Source: Pseudoalteromonas shioyasakiensis (GTDB taxonomy: Bacteria; Pseudomonadota; Gammaproteobacteria; Enterobacterales; Alteromonadaceae). Taken from it: a stretch of 64,000 nucleotides of DNA. The DNA is taken from positions 620,001 through 684,000 of the forward strand of contig NZ_LRUE01000015.1 in assembly GCF_001550135.1 (NCBI RefSeq), written 5' to 3'. Numbering within the stretch: the stretch's first letter is position 1; every line of letters starts with the position of its first letter. The position numbers were made by a program, and so were the translations under genes. Below, one piece after another: positions 1 through 7,318 of this stretch. A model generated the notes under the pieces. It did no database searches, was not told where the DNA came from, and worked only from the letters and a program-made list of their open reading frames with translations.

Positions 1-2
1 TA

Positions 3-767
3 ACTGCCATGGGCGAAGATGCATTAAGCCAAGCTATGATAGCTCGTTGGCAGGACTATCAAATAAATTGCGACTTTGTTCTTAAAGATAAGCAAAGACA
101 TGCTGGCCTTTATATGATTCAAACAGACCAACATGGCGAGCGTTCTTTTCAATATTGGCGCAATAATTCTGCTGCAAAACACCTTGTTCAGCAGCCAACA
201 TTTTATAATATCATCAATAAATTAACTGAGTTTGATGCTGTTTATTTATCAGGCATTAGTTTGGCAATTTTGCCCCCAGATGATTGCTATGCATTACTTA
301 ACGAGCTGACAAACTTAAAACGCGCAGGTGTAAAAATTATTTATGATAGCAATCACAGGCCTTCGTTATGGCACTCAATGCAATACTGTCAGGATATTAA
401 TAAGCGGATGGCGCAATTAGCCGACCTGGCTTTGGTTACGTTTGATGATGAAGCACTGATTTGGAATTGCAAAGATATTTCAGCTTGTAGAGAGTGGCTT
501 CATGGATTAGGCGTTAAAGAACTTATAATTAAAGATGGTGGAAATGGGTGCCAATACAGTACATTAGAGCAGCAAAATGCAACGCATTATCCTACCAATA
601 AAATTAATAAAGTCATTGATACAACAGCGGCAGGAGATGCATTTAATGCTGGTTTTTTATCGGCTTGGCTGCAGGATCAAGCTATTGAAGAATGCGCAAA
701 ACAAGGAAATTATATTGCAGGGCAAGTCATTCAGCACCAAGGTGCTATCGTTGAGATAACAACCTAA
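3..767 (+). CDS. kdgK: 2-keto-3-deoxygluconate kinase (PfkB family), 5' end outside window
   Basis: Sugar kinase of the PfkB/ribokinase family. It most likely phosphorylates 2-keto-3-deoxygluconate to KDPG in the cytoplasm, feeding Entner-Doudoroff aldolase. The visible part is about 254 residues where the family has about 310, and the frame stays open to the window edge (T-A-M-G-E-D), so the first Met seen is internal and the N-terminus is missing. KdgK-like features are the GLYMI...GERSFQYWR stretch near the start and the PfkB signature DTTAAGDAFNAGF near the C-terminus, with Asp of AAGD as the expected catalytic base. The gene converges on the TonB receptor. Family is sure; substrate is inferred from resemblance. 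Confidence 0.85.
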   Translation, partial: TAMGEDALSQAMIARWQDYQINCDFVLKDKQRHAGLYMIQTDQHGERSFQYWRNNSAAKHLVQQPTFYNIINKLTEFDAVYLSGISLAILPPDDCYALLNELTNLKRAGVKIIYDSNHRPSLWHSMQYCQDINKRMAQLADLALVTFDDEALIWNCKDISACREWLHGLGVKELIIKDGGNGCQYSTLEQQNATHYPTNKINKVIDTTAAGDAFNAGFLSAWLQDQAIEECAKQGNYIAGQVIQHQGAIVEITT

Positions 768-781
768 GTTTTACTAAAATA

Positions 782-816
782 AGGTTTAACCACCAATTAA
801 CTTAGTGGTTAAACCT
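782..816. terminator. Hairpin between convergent genes
   Basis: A perfect 12-bp inverted repeat, AGGTTTAACCAC / GTGGTTAAACCT, with an 11-nt loop, lies between the stop of the kinase and the stop of the TonB receptor. A short T-rich stretch follows on the minus strand only, so it is probably a weak bidirectional terminator. Confidence 0.6.
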
Positions 817-842
817 GCAAATACGAATGACTTAATAATTAT

Positions 843-2819
843 TTAAAAGTTAAAGCCTAGAGAAACCCAATAACGGCGACCATCTTCAACATATCCGTAT
901 TCATCTTCGGTGATTTCTTTATCAAACAGATTATAAACACCAAATCCTAACTTAATGCTGCGGCTTAAATCATAGTTACCACCAATATCAGCCAAGGTGT
1001 AATCTGGCGCAATTAAGCTGTCTTGCGACGGGCCTGTTGTAGGCTGGCTTTCTTCGCCGCGGTAATGAATACGCAGCCAGGTACCTAGCTTATCAACCGG
1101 GCGCCAATTAATTGAAGTTTGTAAAATATGCTTAGGTAATTGGTTAAGTGGGCTGCCTTTGTATTCACCGGTTTTTTGCTCAGAATCGGTGTAGGTGTAG
1201 TTGGCACTGACATCAAGCTCACTGGTAATGTCGTAAGATACTGATAACTCAAAGCCTTGCGTAACGGCTTCATCCACATTGACATAGGTCGTTGGCATCG
1301 AACCAAACTGATTTGGTCCATCAGTACACTGGGTGAGTGGGCACGAAATACGGGTAATTTTATCTTCAAACTCGTTGTAAAATACGGTGCTTGAAAGTGA
1401 TAAATCACGGCTGGCATCATAGTAGATACCCATTTCGTAGTTTACTGATTTTTCAGGGCTTAAATCTGGGTTACCGTAAATATTACCACCTCGGCTCACT
1501 TGCCCCCAAGCTGCGGTAGATTGACGAATATTCGGCGCTCTAAAGCCTGTTGAGATACCGCCTTTCACCGTCAACGACTTAGTTGCTGTATACACACCAT
1601 ATAAACGCGGGCTGAAATGGCCTGAAAAATTACCATCATGGTCATAACGAAGACCGGTAGTGAGTTTAAACTGCTTGGTTGCAGCCCATTCATCTTCTGC
1701 AAATACTGACCATTGCTCGTTCTCAACATGCGTTAAGTCACTAATGCGGTTACTGGTGTAATCGTCCAGCTCTTCTTTTAAATATGACGCACCAAATGCA
1801 GCATTATGATTGGTAAATGGTAAAGTCCAGCTTGTTTGCGCATCGGTATTTTCGACGTACATTTCACGAGAGGTATTATCGAATTTGTCATACTTTAAGT
1901 AACTGCGTGATGAGCCAAAATCATAAAAACCATTATGGCTTAGTGAGTAGCTTTCTTGGTCGTACTCTGTGGTTGATGACTCTGGGCAACCATTACGGCC
2001 ACAACTTTCACCTTCTGCTAAAGGAGCAACTGTTTTACCTAATGTTTCGTCGAGTTTTTGTTTTGCAGAGCCTACTTCAAGCATAATTTCATGGCTATCA
2101 GAGGGCGTTAAGATAAACTTTGCTTTGATGTTACTTTGCTCTTTACCACGAAAACCGGCTTCGAAATCGTCTTCGTCACGTTTTGAAAACTGACCTGATA
2201 ACTGCATACCTAATAACTCAGGAATTAAGCCACCCGCAGTAAAGAAACTGCCTTGGTTTATATTACCCGAGTCACTTGATTCTTGAATCGTGCTATCTAA
2301 ACGTAGTTCACCATACCATTTTTCTGGTGTTTTACGGGTAATAATATTGATAACACCACCAATTGCATCTGAGCCATATAGTGAAGACATAGGGCCGCGA
2401 ATAACTTCAATACGCTCAATTGCTGAAATAGGTGGAGTCCATGCCCCCTCTACACCTGGGCCATCACTGTTTGGACGAGTTTCGCGTGAGGTTTGGCGCT
2501 GGCCGTCAATTAAAATCAAAGTATATTGACTTGCCATCCCGCGAAGACTGATATCTTTTCTGTCGCCACCACCTGTGACAACCACACCAGGAACGTCAGT
2601 CATCGCATCGGTTAAATCACGGTAAAAACGCTTTTCAAGCTGCTCACGGTCGATAACACTGATGCTGGCTGGCGCCTCTTTAAGCATTTGCTCGTAACCG
2701 GAAGCCGATACAACTATTACTTCCATGTCTTGTTTTTTGTCATCAGCGTATGCAAAATGGGAAAGACCTGCTAAAACAGCAGCAGTGAGTGGTAAAACAG
2801 AAGAAACAACCCTCGTCAT
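843..2819 (-). CDS. TonB-dependent ferric-siderophore receptor, CirA/FepA type
   Basis: Outer-membrane active transporter, 658 aa, driven by TonB-ExbBD. The sequence has a signal peptide (cleavage probably after AYA, residue 25), a TonB box around EVIVVSAS, a plug domain (about residues 45-165, with SLRGM, RIEVIRGPMSSLYGSDAIGGVINIIT) and a 22-strand barrel ending in aromatic F-N-F. The plug resembles CirA/FepA catecholate receptors. The start is supported by GGAG about 10 nt upstream. A Fur-like box lies just upstream, which supports iron repression. It is divergent from a LysR gene. The exact siderophore cannot be told from sequence. Confidence 0.88.
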   Translation of the reverse strand: MTRVVSSVLPLTAAVLAGLSHFAYADDKKQDMEVIVVSASGYEQMLKEAPASISVIDREQLEKRFYRDLTDAMTDVPGVVVTGGGDRKDISLRGMASQYTLILIDGQRQTSRETRPNSDGPGVEGAWTPPISAIERIEVIRGPMSSLYGSDAIGGVINIITRKTPEKWYGELRLDSTIQESSDSGNINQGSFFTAGGLIPELLGMQLSGQFSKRDEDDFEAGFRGKEQSNIKAKFILTPSDSHEIMLEVGSAKQKLDETLGKTVAPLAEGESCGRNGCPESSTTEYDQESYSLSHNGFYDFGSSRSYLKYDKFDNTSREMYVENTDAQTSWTLPFTNHNAAFGASYLKEELDDYTSNRISDLTHVENEQWSVFAEDEWAATKQFKLTTGLRYDHDGNFSGHFSPRLYGVYTATKSLTVKGGISTGFRAPNIRQSTAAWGQVSRGGNIYGNPDLSPEKSVNYEMGIYYDASRDLSLSSTVFYNEFEDKITRISCPLTQCTDGPNQFGSMPTTYVNVDEAVTQGFELSVSYDITSELDVSANYTYTDSEQKTGEYKGSPLNQLPKHILQTSINWRPVDKLGTWLRIHYRGEESQPTTGPSQDSLIAPDYTLADIGGNYDLSRSIKLGFGVYNLFDKEITEDEYGYVEDGRRYWVSLGFNF

Positions 2820-2849
2820 AATAATACTCCGTGACTTTTTGTTTATAAA

Positions 2850-2864
2850 TGATAATAATTAGCG
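2850..2864 (-). promoter_or_regulatory. Fur box upstream of TonB receptor
   Basis: TGATAATAATTAGCG matches the 7-1-7 Fur consensus TGATAATNATTATCA at 13 of 15 positions. It sits about 30 bp upstream of the receptor ATG, where Fur binding would block transcription when iron is plentiful. It may also touch the promoter of the divergent LysR gene. Confidence 0.7.
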
Positions 2865-2937
2865 TTTGCATACTAATGAGAAGTCCCGATTTTCACAATT
2901 TACGATTTCTTAAAACTGAATTAAGAAGGCCTGAACC

Positions 2938-3846
2938 ATGAATTCCAAGCTGATAAAAACATTGCGTGTATTTTCTCGTACTGTTGAAACAGGCAACATG
3001 AGCAGTGCAGCTGCAGAGTTATCGATGACCACATCGGCTGTCAGTCAACACATTAAGCAATTAGAACAAGAAATCGGATTGAGCCTATTTAACCGTAGCC
3101 CGCGCGAACTGACTTTAACCGAAGCGGGCCACCTGTATTATCAAAGCTGTTTAAAAATACTGGCACTGGCTGATCAGGCCAGTACGCAATTGCAACAATT
3201 ACAAAATAAGCCTAGTGGCGAGCTCAAATTAGTTGCGCCAGTGGGGTTTGGCGGTGGCCTATTAAGCGAGCCATTAGATCGCTTAATTAACGAGTTTGAT
3301 GATTTACGTATTCAGTTAATTTTGACTGATGAGCCAATTGATATGATCAAATGCGGCGCTGACCTAGCGATTGCGATTGGCCCATTAACTGACTCAAACC
3401 TCGTTGCTCGTAAATTAGCAACTTGGCCGTTAAAGCTATGTGCTCATAAAGACCATGCAATTAGCAAACTCGATAAAGCCAATTGGGAAGACCTTGGCAA
3501 CTTTGCCCGTATCGCCCACAGCAACGCCGACAGTAATGCGTTTAACCCGTCAACGCTGGCAAGCAAGCCGTTACCGAAAGCAAAGATCACCGTAAATAAT
3601 ATGCAAAGCTTAATTAAATTAGTGTGTGATGGTGTTGGCTATGGCGTATTACCAGAGCCAGAAGTCAGGCATTTACTAAAATCGAAAGAGCTGGTTGAAA
3701 TCGCACCTGAGTGGGCAATGCCAAATTACACTGTTTATGCCGTAACACCAGCCAGAGACAGCTTAGCGGCAAAAACAAAAACTGCCATTGATACATTAAA
3801 ACTGTGCTTTAACCATGTGTCTAAGCAAGTTGAGTTAGTTGATTAA
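2938..3846 (+). CDS. LysR-family transcriptional regulator
   Basis: 302 aa. The N-terminal winged helix-turn-helix (about residues 5-65, with MSSAAAELSMTTSAVSQHIKQLE) is followed by a periplasmic-binding-protein-like effector domain (about 90-295). The start is backed by AAGAAGG upstream. It is divergent from the siderophore receptor and convergent with a LysE/RhtB exporter gene. Members of this group often control small-molecule exporters, so either neighbour could be a target. The effector is unknown. Confidence 0.9.
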   Translation: MNSKLIKTLRVFSRTVETGNMSSAAAELSMTTSAVSQHIKQLEQEIGLSLFNRSPRELTLTEAGHLYYQSCLKILALADQASTQLQQLQNKPSGELKLVAPVGFGGGLLSEPLDRLINEFDDLRIQLILTDEPIDMIKCGADLAIAIGPLTDSNLVARKLATWPLKLCAHKDHAISKLDKANWEDLGNFARIAHSNADSNAFNPSTLASKPLPKAKITVNNMQSLIKLVCDGVGYGVLPEPEVRHLLKSKELVEIAPEWAMPNYTVYAVTPARDSLAAKTKTAIDTLKLCFNHVSKQVELVD

Positions 3847-3856
3847 GACGCTACAA

Positions 3857-3895
3857 GGATAATACCCATTTGCCGTATTCGGATGGGTATTATCC
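3857..3895. terminator. 13-bp inverted repeat between convergent genes
   Basis: GGATAATACCCAT and its exact complement ATGGGTATTATCC are separated by 13 nt between the LysR stop and the LysE/RhtB stop. The position suits a bidirectional terminator, but no T-tract follows on either strand. It could instead be a dispersed intergenic repeat. Confidence 0.5.
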
Positions 3896-3904
3896 AAATT
3901 AGTA

Positions 3905-4534
3905 TTAGCCTAGCGCCAGCCAAACGCCCACACACATCATTAACGCGCCAGCAATACGGTTTAACCACTTCACATTATCGCCTTTATCTAAAAACAGCCT
4001 TAAGCTCTTTCCGCCTGTTGCGTAAATCAACATACAGATAAATTCGCTCAGCATAATAATGCTCACTAATACCGCAAGCTGAGGAGCAACCGCTAAATCA
4101 ACATTAATAAACGGAGGGAGTAAAGAAATCATAAATGCCCACCCTTTTGGGTTTGCAATGGCAGTGATATAACCCTGCGAAAATAATTGCCCACGACCAA
4201 TTTGTTGCTGTGTATCATCGCTAGGTTTAAAGCTGGTTTTAGCGCGCCACATATTAACCCCTAGGTAAATTAAGTACGCACCACCTAAGTATTTTAAAAA
4301 GGCAAATAACTCAGGGTAATTAAGCATAATACTAGCAACCCCAATCACCGCAGCAATGGCTACCGTGGCAACGCCTAACACCTCGCCGACCATCATCCAC
4401 AGCGTACGTCTAACGCCCACACTCATCCCTAACGTCATGGCAAGCGTCATACACATACCAGGTGTAATAGAAACAAAGAAAAAGGTCGGAATAAAAACCG
4501 CGAGTACTGCTAAATCGAGCATAAATGCAATCAC
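3905..4534 (-). CDS. LysE/RhtB-family amino-acid exporter
   Basis: Inner-membrane protein of 209 aa with about six transmembrane segments. It has the family hallmarks near the N-terminus (FFVSITPGMCMTLAMTLGMSVG) and the GGAYLIYLGVNMWR and NPKGW motifs. RhtB proteins export homoserine, threonine or related amino acids using the proton gradient. The longest frame begins with GTG at 4534; an ATG four codons downstream (4522) is an alternative. Neither has a clear Shine-Dalgarno sequence. The substrate is not predictable. Confidence 0.85.
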   Translation of the reverse strand: MIAFMLDLAVLAVFIPTFFFVSITPGMCMTLAMTLGMSVGVRRTLWMMVGEVLGVATVAIAAVIGVASIMLNYPELFAFLKYLGGAYLIYLGVNMWRAKTSFKPSDDTQQQIGRGQLFSQGYITAIANPKGWAFMISLLPPFINVDLAVAPQLAVLVSIIMLSEFICMLIYATGGKSLRLFLDKGDNVKWLNRIAGALMMCVGVWLALG

Positions 4535-4613
4535 ATGTTTATTGCTTAAAAAGAGAAAGCGATTAAATCACATTCACTTAAATAAGCAAACAAACACGCG
4601 ATTGCTAACAGGC

Positions 4614-5375
4614 TTATAAAAACATACCGCCCGATGCTTCTATTCGTTGCCCGGTTACCCAACGGTTTTCATCACCGAGTAATTGCGCAATCATAGGGCC
4701 AATATCATCAGCTTGACCAACGCGCCCCATGGCTGTAGATGAACTCACTAATTGAGCTACATGCTCATTATCACGGACAGCACCGCCACCAAAATCAGTG
4801 GCAATTGCGCCTGGAGCGACGATATTCACGGCAATATTGCGACCAGCCAGTTCTTTTGCCATGTATTTGGTTAATACCTCAACGGCCCCTTTCATGGTGG
4901 CGTAGACCGCTTTTCCTGGTAATGCAAAACGTGTCAGCCCTGAAGATAAGTTAATAATACGCCCACCATCATTGATCATCTCATGCAGTGTTTGCGTTAA
5001 GAAAAACACCCCTTTTACATGTACATTCATCAAATTATCAAACATAGCTTCACTGGTATCAGCAAATGCACTATCACTGCCATGGCCTGCGTTATTAATT
5101 AAATAATCAAATCGAGATGTTTGCCATTGTGTTGCCAAGGTACTTTCAAGTGTTTGTTTAAATTCAGCAAAACCTAAAATATCGCTCACATCAAGTTGAA
5201 TGGCGACGGCTTTTGCCCCCAGTGCAGCTACTTCTTCTACAACCTGCTGTGCTTCATCTTTATGGCTTCTGTAAGTAAATACGCAATCAATGCTCTTACG
5301 TGCCAAACTTAAAACTGTATTTTTACCTAAACCGCGATTACCACCTGTGATCACTGCAATTCTATTGCTCATCAT
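4614..5375 (-). CDS. Short-chain dehydrogenase/reductase
   Basis: Classical SDR of 253 aa, likely an NADP(H) oxidoreductase. It shows the Rossmann glycine motif TGGNRGLGK (about residues 8-16), NNAGH, and the catalytic Ser...YATMK (Tyr-x3-Lys). The ATG at 5375 was chosen because AAAGG lies 5 nt upstream; a longer frame begins at 5408 without a ribosome site. It is divergent from a LysR gene, the usual arrangement for an SDR controlled by its neighbour. The substrate is unknown; resemblance to 3-oxoacyl-ACP reductases is only at family level. Confidence 0.88.
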   Translation of the reverse strand: MMSNRIAVITGGNRGLGKNTVLSLARKSIDCVFTYRSHKDEAQQVVEEVAALGAKAVAIQLDVSDILGFAEFKQTLESTLATQWQTSRFDYLINNAGHGSDSAFADTSEAMFDNLMNVHVKGVFFLTQTLHEMINDGGRIINLSSGLTRFALPGKAVYATMKGAVEVLTKYMAKELAGRNIAVNIVAPGAIATDFGGGAVRDNEHVAQLVSSSTAMGRVGQADDIGPMIAQLLGDENRWVTGQRIEASGGMFL

Positions 5376-5481
5376 GTTTACCTTTTGCTTTGAAGTAATT
5401 GTGAGCAACCAGTATATTTACACTGCAAAACCAGATAAACCATGTAAAATTGAATTAACTGTTCGTAAATAACAAACAATC

Positions 5482-6387
5482 ATGAATGAACTAAATGCCA
5501 TGAAAACCTTTGTTCAGGTTGCAGAGCTAAAAAGCTTTTCAGCTGCAGCACTTGCACTGAGCATGCCTAAATCATCTGTCTCGCAGTTGGTCAAACAACT
5601 CGAAGATACGTTAGGTGCTCGGCTTCTAAACCGCACAACAAGACGAGTTACGCTGACCAACGAAGGCACGGTTTTTTATCAGCGCTGCAAAGATATGCTT
5701 GCTGATATAGACGAACTACAAACCCTATTTCATAAAAAAGACGAAGCGTTATCAGGGCGTCTTAGAGTAGATATGCCACAGCCAATTAGCAGACGTTTAG
5801 TGCTACCGAATCTAGACAGCTTTTTATCTGCACACCCGCAATTAGAGATTGAACTGAGTAGTTCTGACAGACGAGTTAACCTAATTGAAGAAGGCTTTGA
5901 TTGTGTAGTGCGAGTCGGTAATTTAGAAGACTCATCGCTGATTGCGAAAAAAATTGGCCACTGCCCGATGATTAACTGTGTAAGCCCAGGTTATATTAAA
6001 AAACACGGCAACATCACAGAACTTAGCGATTTAGCCGAGCACTACATTGTTCGCTATAGCCAAACACTCGGCCAACTTGACCCCGGCTTTGAATACCAAG
6101 ATACACAAGGCGATTGGCAAACCCTGACCATGAAATCACAACTTACAGTTAACAACACGGATGCCTACAAAGCAGCGTGCTTAGCAGGGCTTGGCCTTAT
6201 TCAAGTGCCTCGTCATGGAGTTCTTGACGAGCTCAGCCGTGGTGAACTTATCCAAGTTTTACCTGACTATAATTTGCCGCCCATGCCTATGAATATCGTC
6301 TACCCAAATCGACGCCATTTACCAAGGCGTACCCGAGTGTTTATTGATTGGTTAAGCGAGCAATTAAAACCGATAACAAAAAGCTAG
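5482..6387 (+). CDS. LysR-family transcriptional regulator
   Basis: 301 aa. The HTH domain occupies about residues 1-60 (FSAAALALSMPKSSVSQLVKQLE, then GARLLNRTTRRVTLT), followed by a substrate-binding domain of the CrgA/YafC-like group. The start at 5482 lacks a strong ribosome site; Met-7 is a second candidate. It is divergent from the SDR gene about 106 bp away, so it probably regulates that gene and itself. The inducer is unknown. Confidence 0.9.
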   Translation: MNELNAMKTFVQVAELKSFSAAALALSMPKSSVSQLVKQLEDTLGARLLNRTTRRVTLTNEGTVFYQRCKDMLADIDELQTLFHKKDEALSGRLRVDMPQPISRRLVLPNLDSFLSAHPQLEIELSSSDRRVNLIEEGFDCVVRVGNLEDSSLIAKKIGHCPMINCVSPGYIKKHGNITELSDLAEHYIVRYSQTLGQLDPGFEYQDTQGDWQTLTMKSQLTVNNTDAYKAACLAGLGLIQVPRHGVLDELSRGELIQVLPDYNLPPMPMNIVYPNRRHLPRRTRVFIDWLSEQLKPITKS

Positions 6388-6455
6388 TGAGCTTATTAAA
6401 ATAATGTAAGGAATAGTAATATTTCCAAAAAACACTCTTTTCCTAACGCTGAGAG

Positions 6456-6770
6456 TTATAGCTCAGCTATGTGCGAAAGAGTTTCAGGATGACGCTGAAC
6501 CAACTTTAGAAGAGTTACTGCTTGCCCATTTGGTGCGCTTCGCCCCTGCTCCCAGTTTTCTAAGGTACGAGATGATGTGTGCAGCAAACGAGCGAAGACA
6601 CCCCGTGACATATTAAATTGCTCACGAATACTTACAATTTCATCAGGTGAGATGTCTAACTCACTAATGTCGTTAATTTGATGCGTTTTAAGAGTTAGCT
6701 TGCCCTCTGAATGCTCTTTAGCCTCAACAAGTGCAGAACTTAACTCTGCAAATAAATCACGACTGCTCAT
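6456..6770 (-). CDS. higA2: Antitoxin HigA2 (HTH/XRE)
   Basis: 104 aa antitoxin. The N-terminal part (about 1-35) is the toxin-binding segment, and residues about 40-95 form a Cro/CI-type helix-turn-helix (DEIVSIREQFNMSRGVFARLL, then TLENWEQGR). As I recall it, the sequence is close to V. cholerae HigA2 along its whole length. It overlaps the toxin gene by 14 bp, in the reversed toxin-first order typical of higBA. It neutralises HigB2 and represses its own operon. Confidence 0.92.
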   Translation of the reverse strand: MSSRDLFAELSSALVEAKEHSEGKLTLKTHQINDISELDISPDEIVSIREQFNMSRGVFARLLHTSSRTLENWEQGRSAPNGQAVTLLKLVQRHPETLSHIAEL

Positions 6771-7089
6771 TACGCCAAATCTCCATAAAAGCCTTTAAAT
6801 GTTTCTTTTGATCTGCTGTTAAATCAGACATTTCACTCTTACCATAAATGGTCAATAAGTAGAAACGATGTTTTTCATCAAGGAAATAATAAATAACACG
6901 AAAGCCACCGCGCTTGCCCTTACCTTTGCCAGCAACTCGCACCTTACGTAAACCACCTGTACCTTGAATAACATCCCCCTGTTTAGGTTTAGACATTAAT
7001 TCAGCTTGGAAAACCCTAAACTCTTCATCGCTAAGATACTCGTTACGGTACTTTTCAAATATAGTTGATTCAACAAATACACTTTTCAT
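6757..7089 (-). CDS. higB2: mRNA interferase toxin HigB2 (RelE superfamily)
   Basis: 110 aa ribosome-dependent mRNase of the RelE fold. Conserved parts include GTGGLRKVRVAGKGKGKRGGFRVIYY and FYLLTIYGKSEMSDLT, the basic surface and tail seen in V. cholerae HigB2. The ATG at 7089 (M-K-S-V-F-V-E) is the family start; a longer frame to 7110 runs into the promoter. No Shine-Dalgarno sequence precedes this ATG and a good promoter sits 6 nt upstream, so the mRNA may be leaderless. Function is inferred from close family resemblance. Confidence 0.92.
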   Translation of the reverse strand: MKSVFVESTIFEKYRNEYLSDEEFRVFQAELMSKPKQGDVIQGTGGLRKVRVAGKGKGKRGGFRVIYYFLDEKHRFYLLTIYGKSEMSDLTADQKKHLKAFMEIWRNEQS

Positions 7090-7095
7090 TGGCAA

Positions 7096-7124
7096 AGTAT
7101 ACGCAAACAACGTATAGATGGCAA
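7096..7124 (-). promoter_or_regulatory. Sigma-70 promoter of higB2A2
   Basis: On the minus strand TTGCCA (-35, 7119-7124) and TATACT (-10, 7096-7101) are separated by exactly 17 bp; each hexamer matches 5 of 6 consensus bases. Only six bases separate the -10 from the higB2 ATG, so transcription should start at or within the start codon. Confidence 0.75.
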
Positions 7125-7144
7125 ACCTGTACGTGATTAACGTA
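7098..7144. promoter_or_regulatory. Candidate HigA2 operators
   Basis: Two palindromes: TATACG-N7-CGTATA (7098-7116), covering the -10 and spacer, and TACGT-N5-ACGTA (7130-7144) just upstream of the -35. Their position over the promoter is what autorepression by the antitoxin would need. The binding assignment is inferred. Confidence 0.5.
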
Positions 7145-7275
7145 GTTTTAGTATTTATAGCTAGATATCTTTGCTCGAATTTTCTTGTCGGTATCTGGAA
7201 TTATAAACATGAACAACATTTCCTCTTATTTGCTAACCGTTTATCTACGAATAGGAATATGCAAGTAGGCAATAC

Positions 7276-7305
7276 AAAAATCCCCGCTATAAGGCGGGGA
7301 TTTTT
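7276..7305 (-). terminator. Rho-independent terminator of S9 peptidase gene
   Basis: AAAAATCCCCGC / GCGGGGATTTTT, a 12-bp stem with a 6-nt loop and T-runs on both strands, lies 14 bp past the peptidase stop. Confidence 0.85.
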
Positions 7306-7318
7306 AATATTTAACAAA

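Noticed and set aside
6456..7144. Integron cassette carrying higB2A2
   Set aside because: The same pair lives in the Vibrio superintegron, but no attC-like site or integrase is visible around it here.
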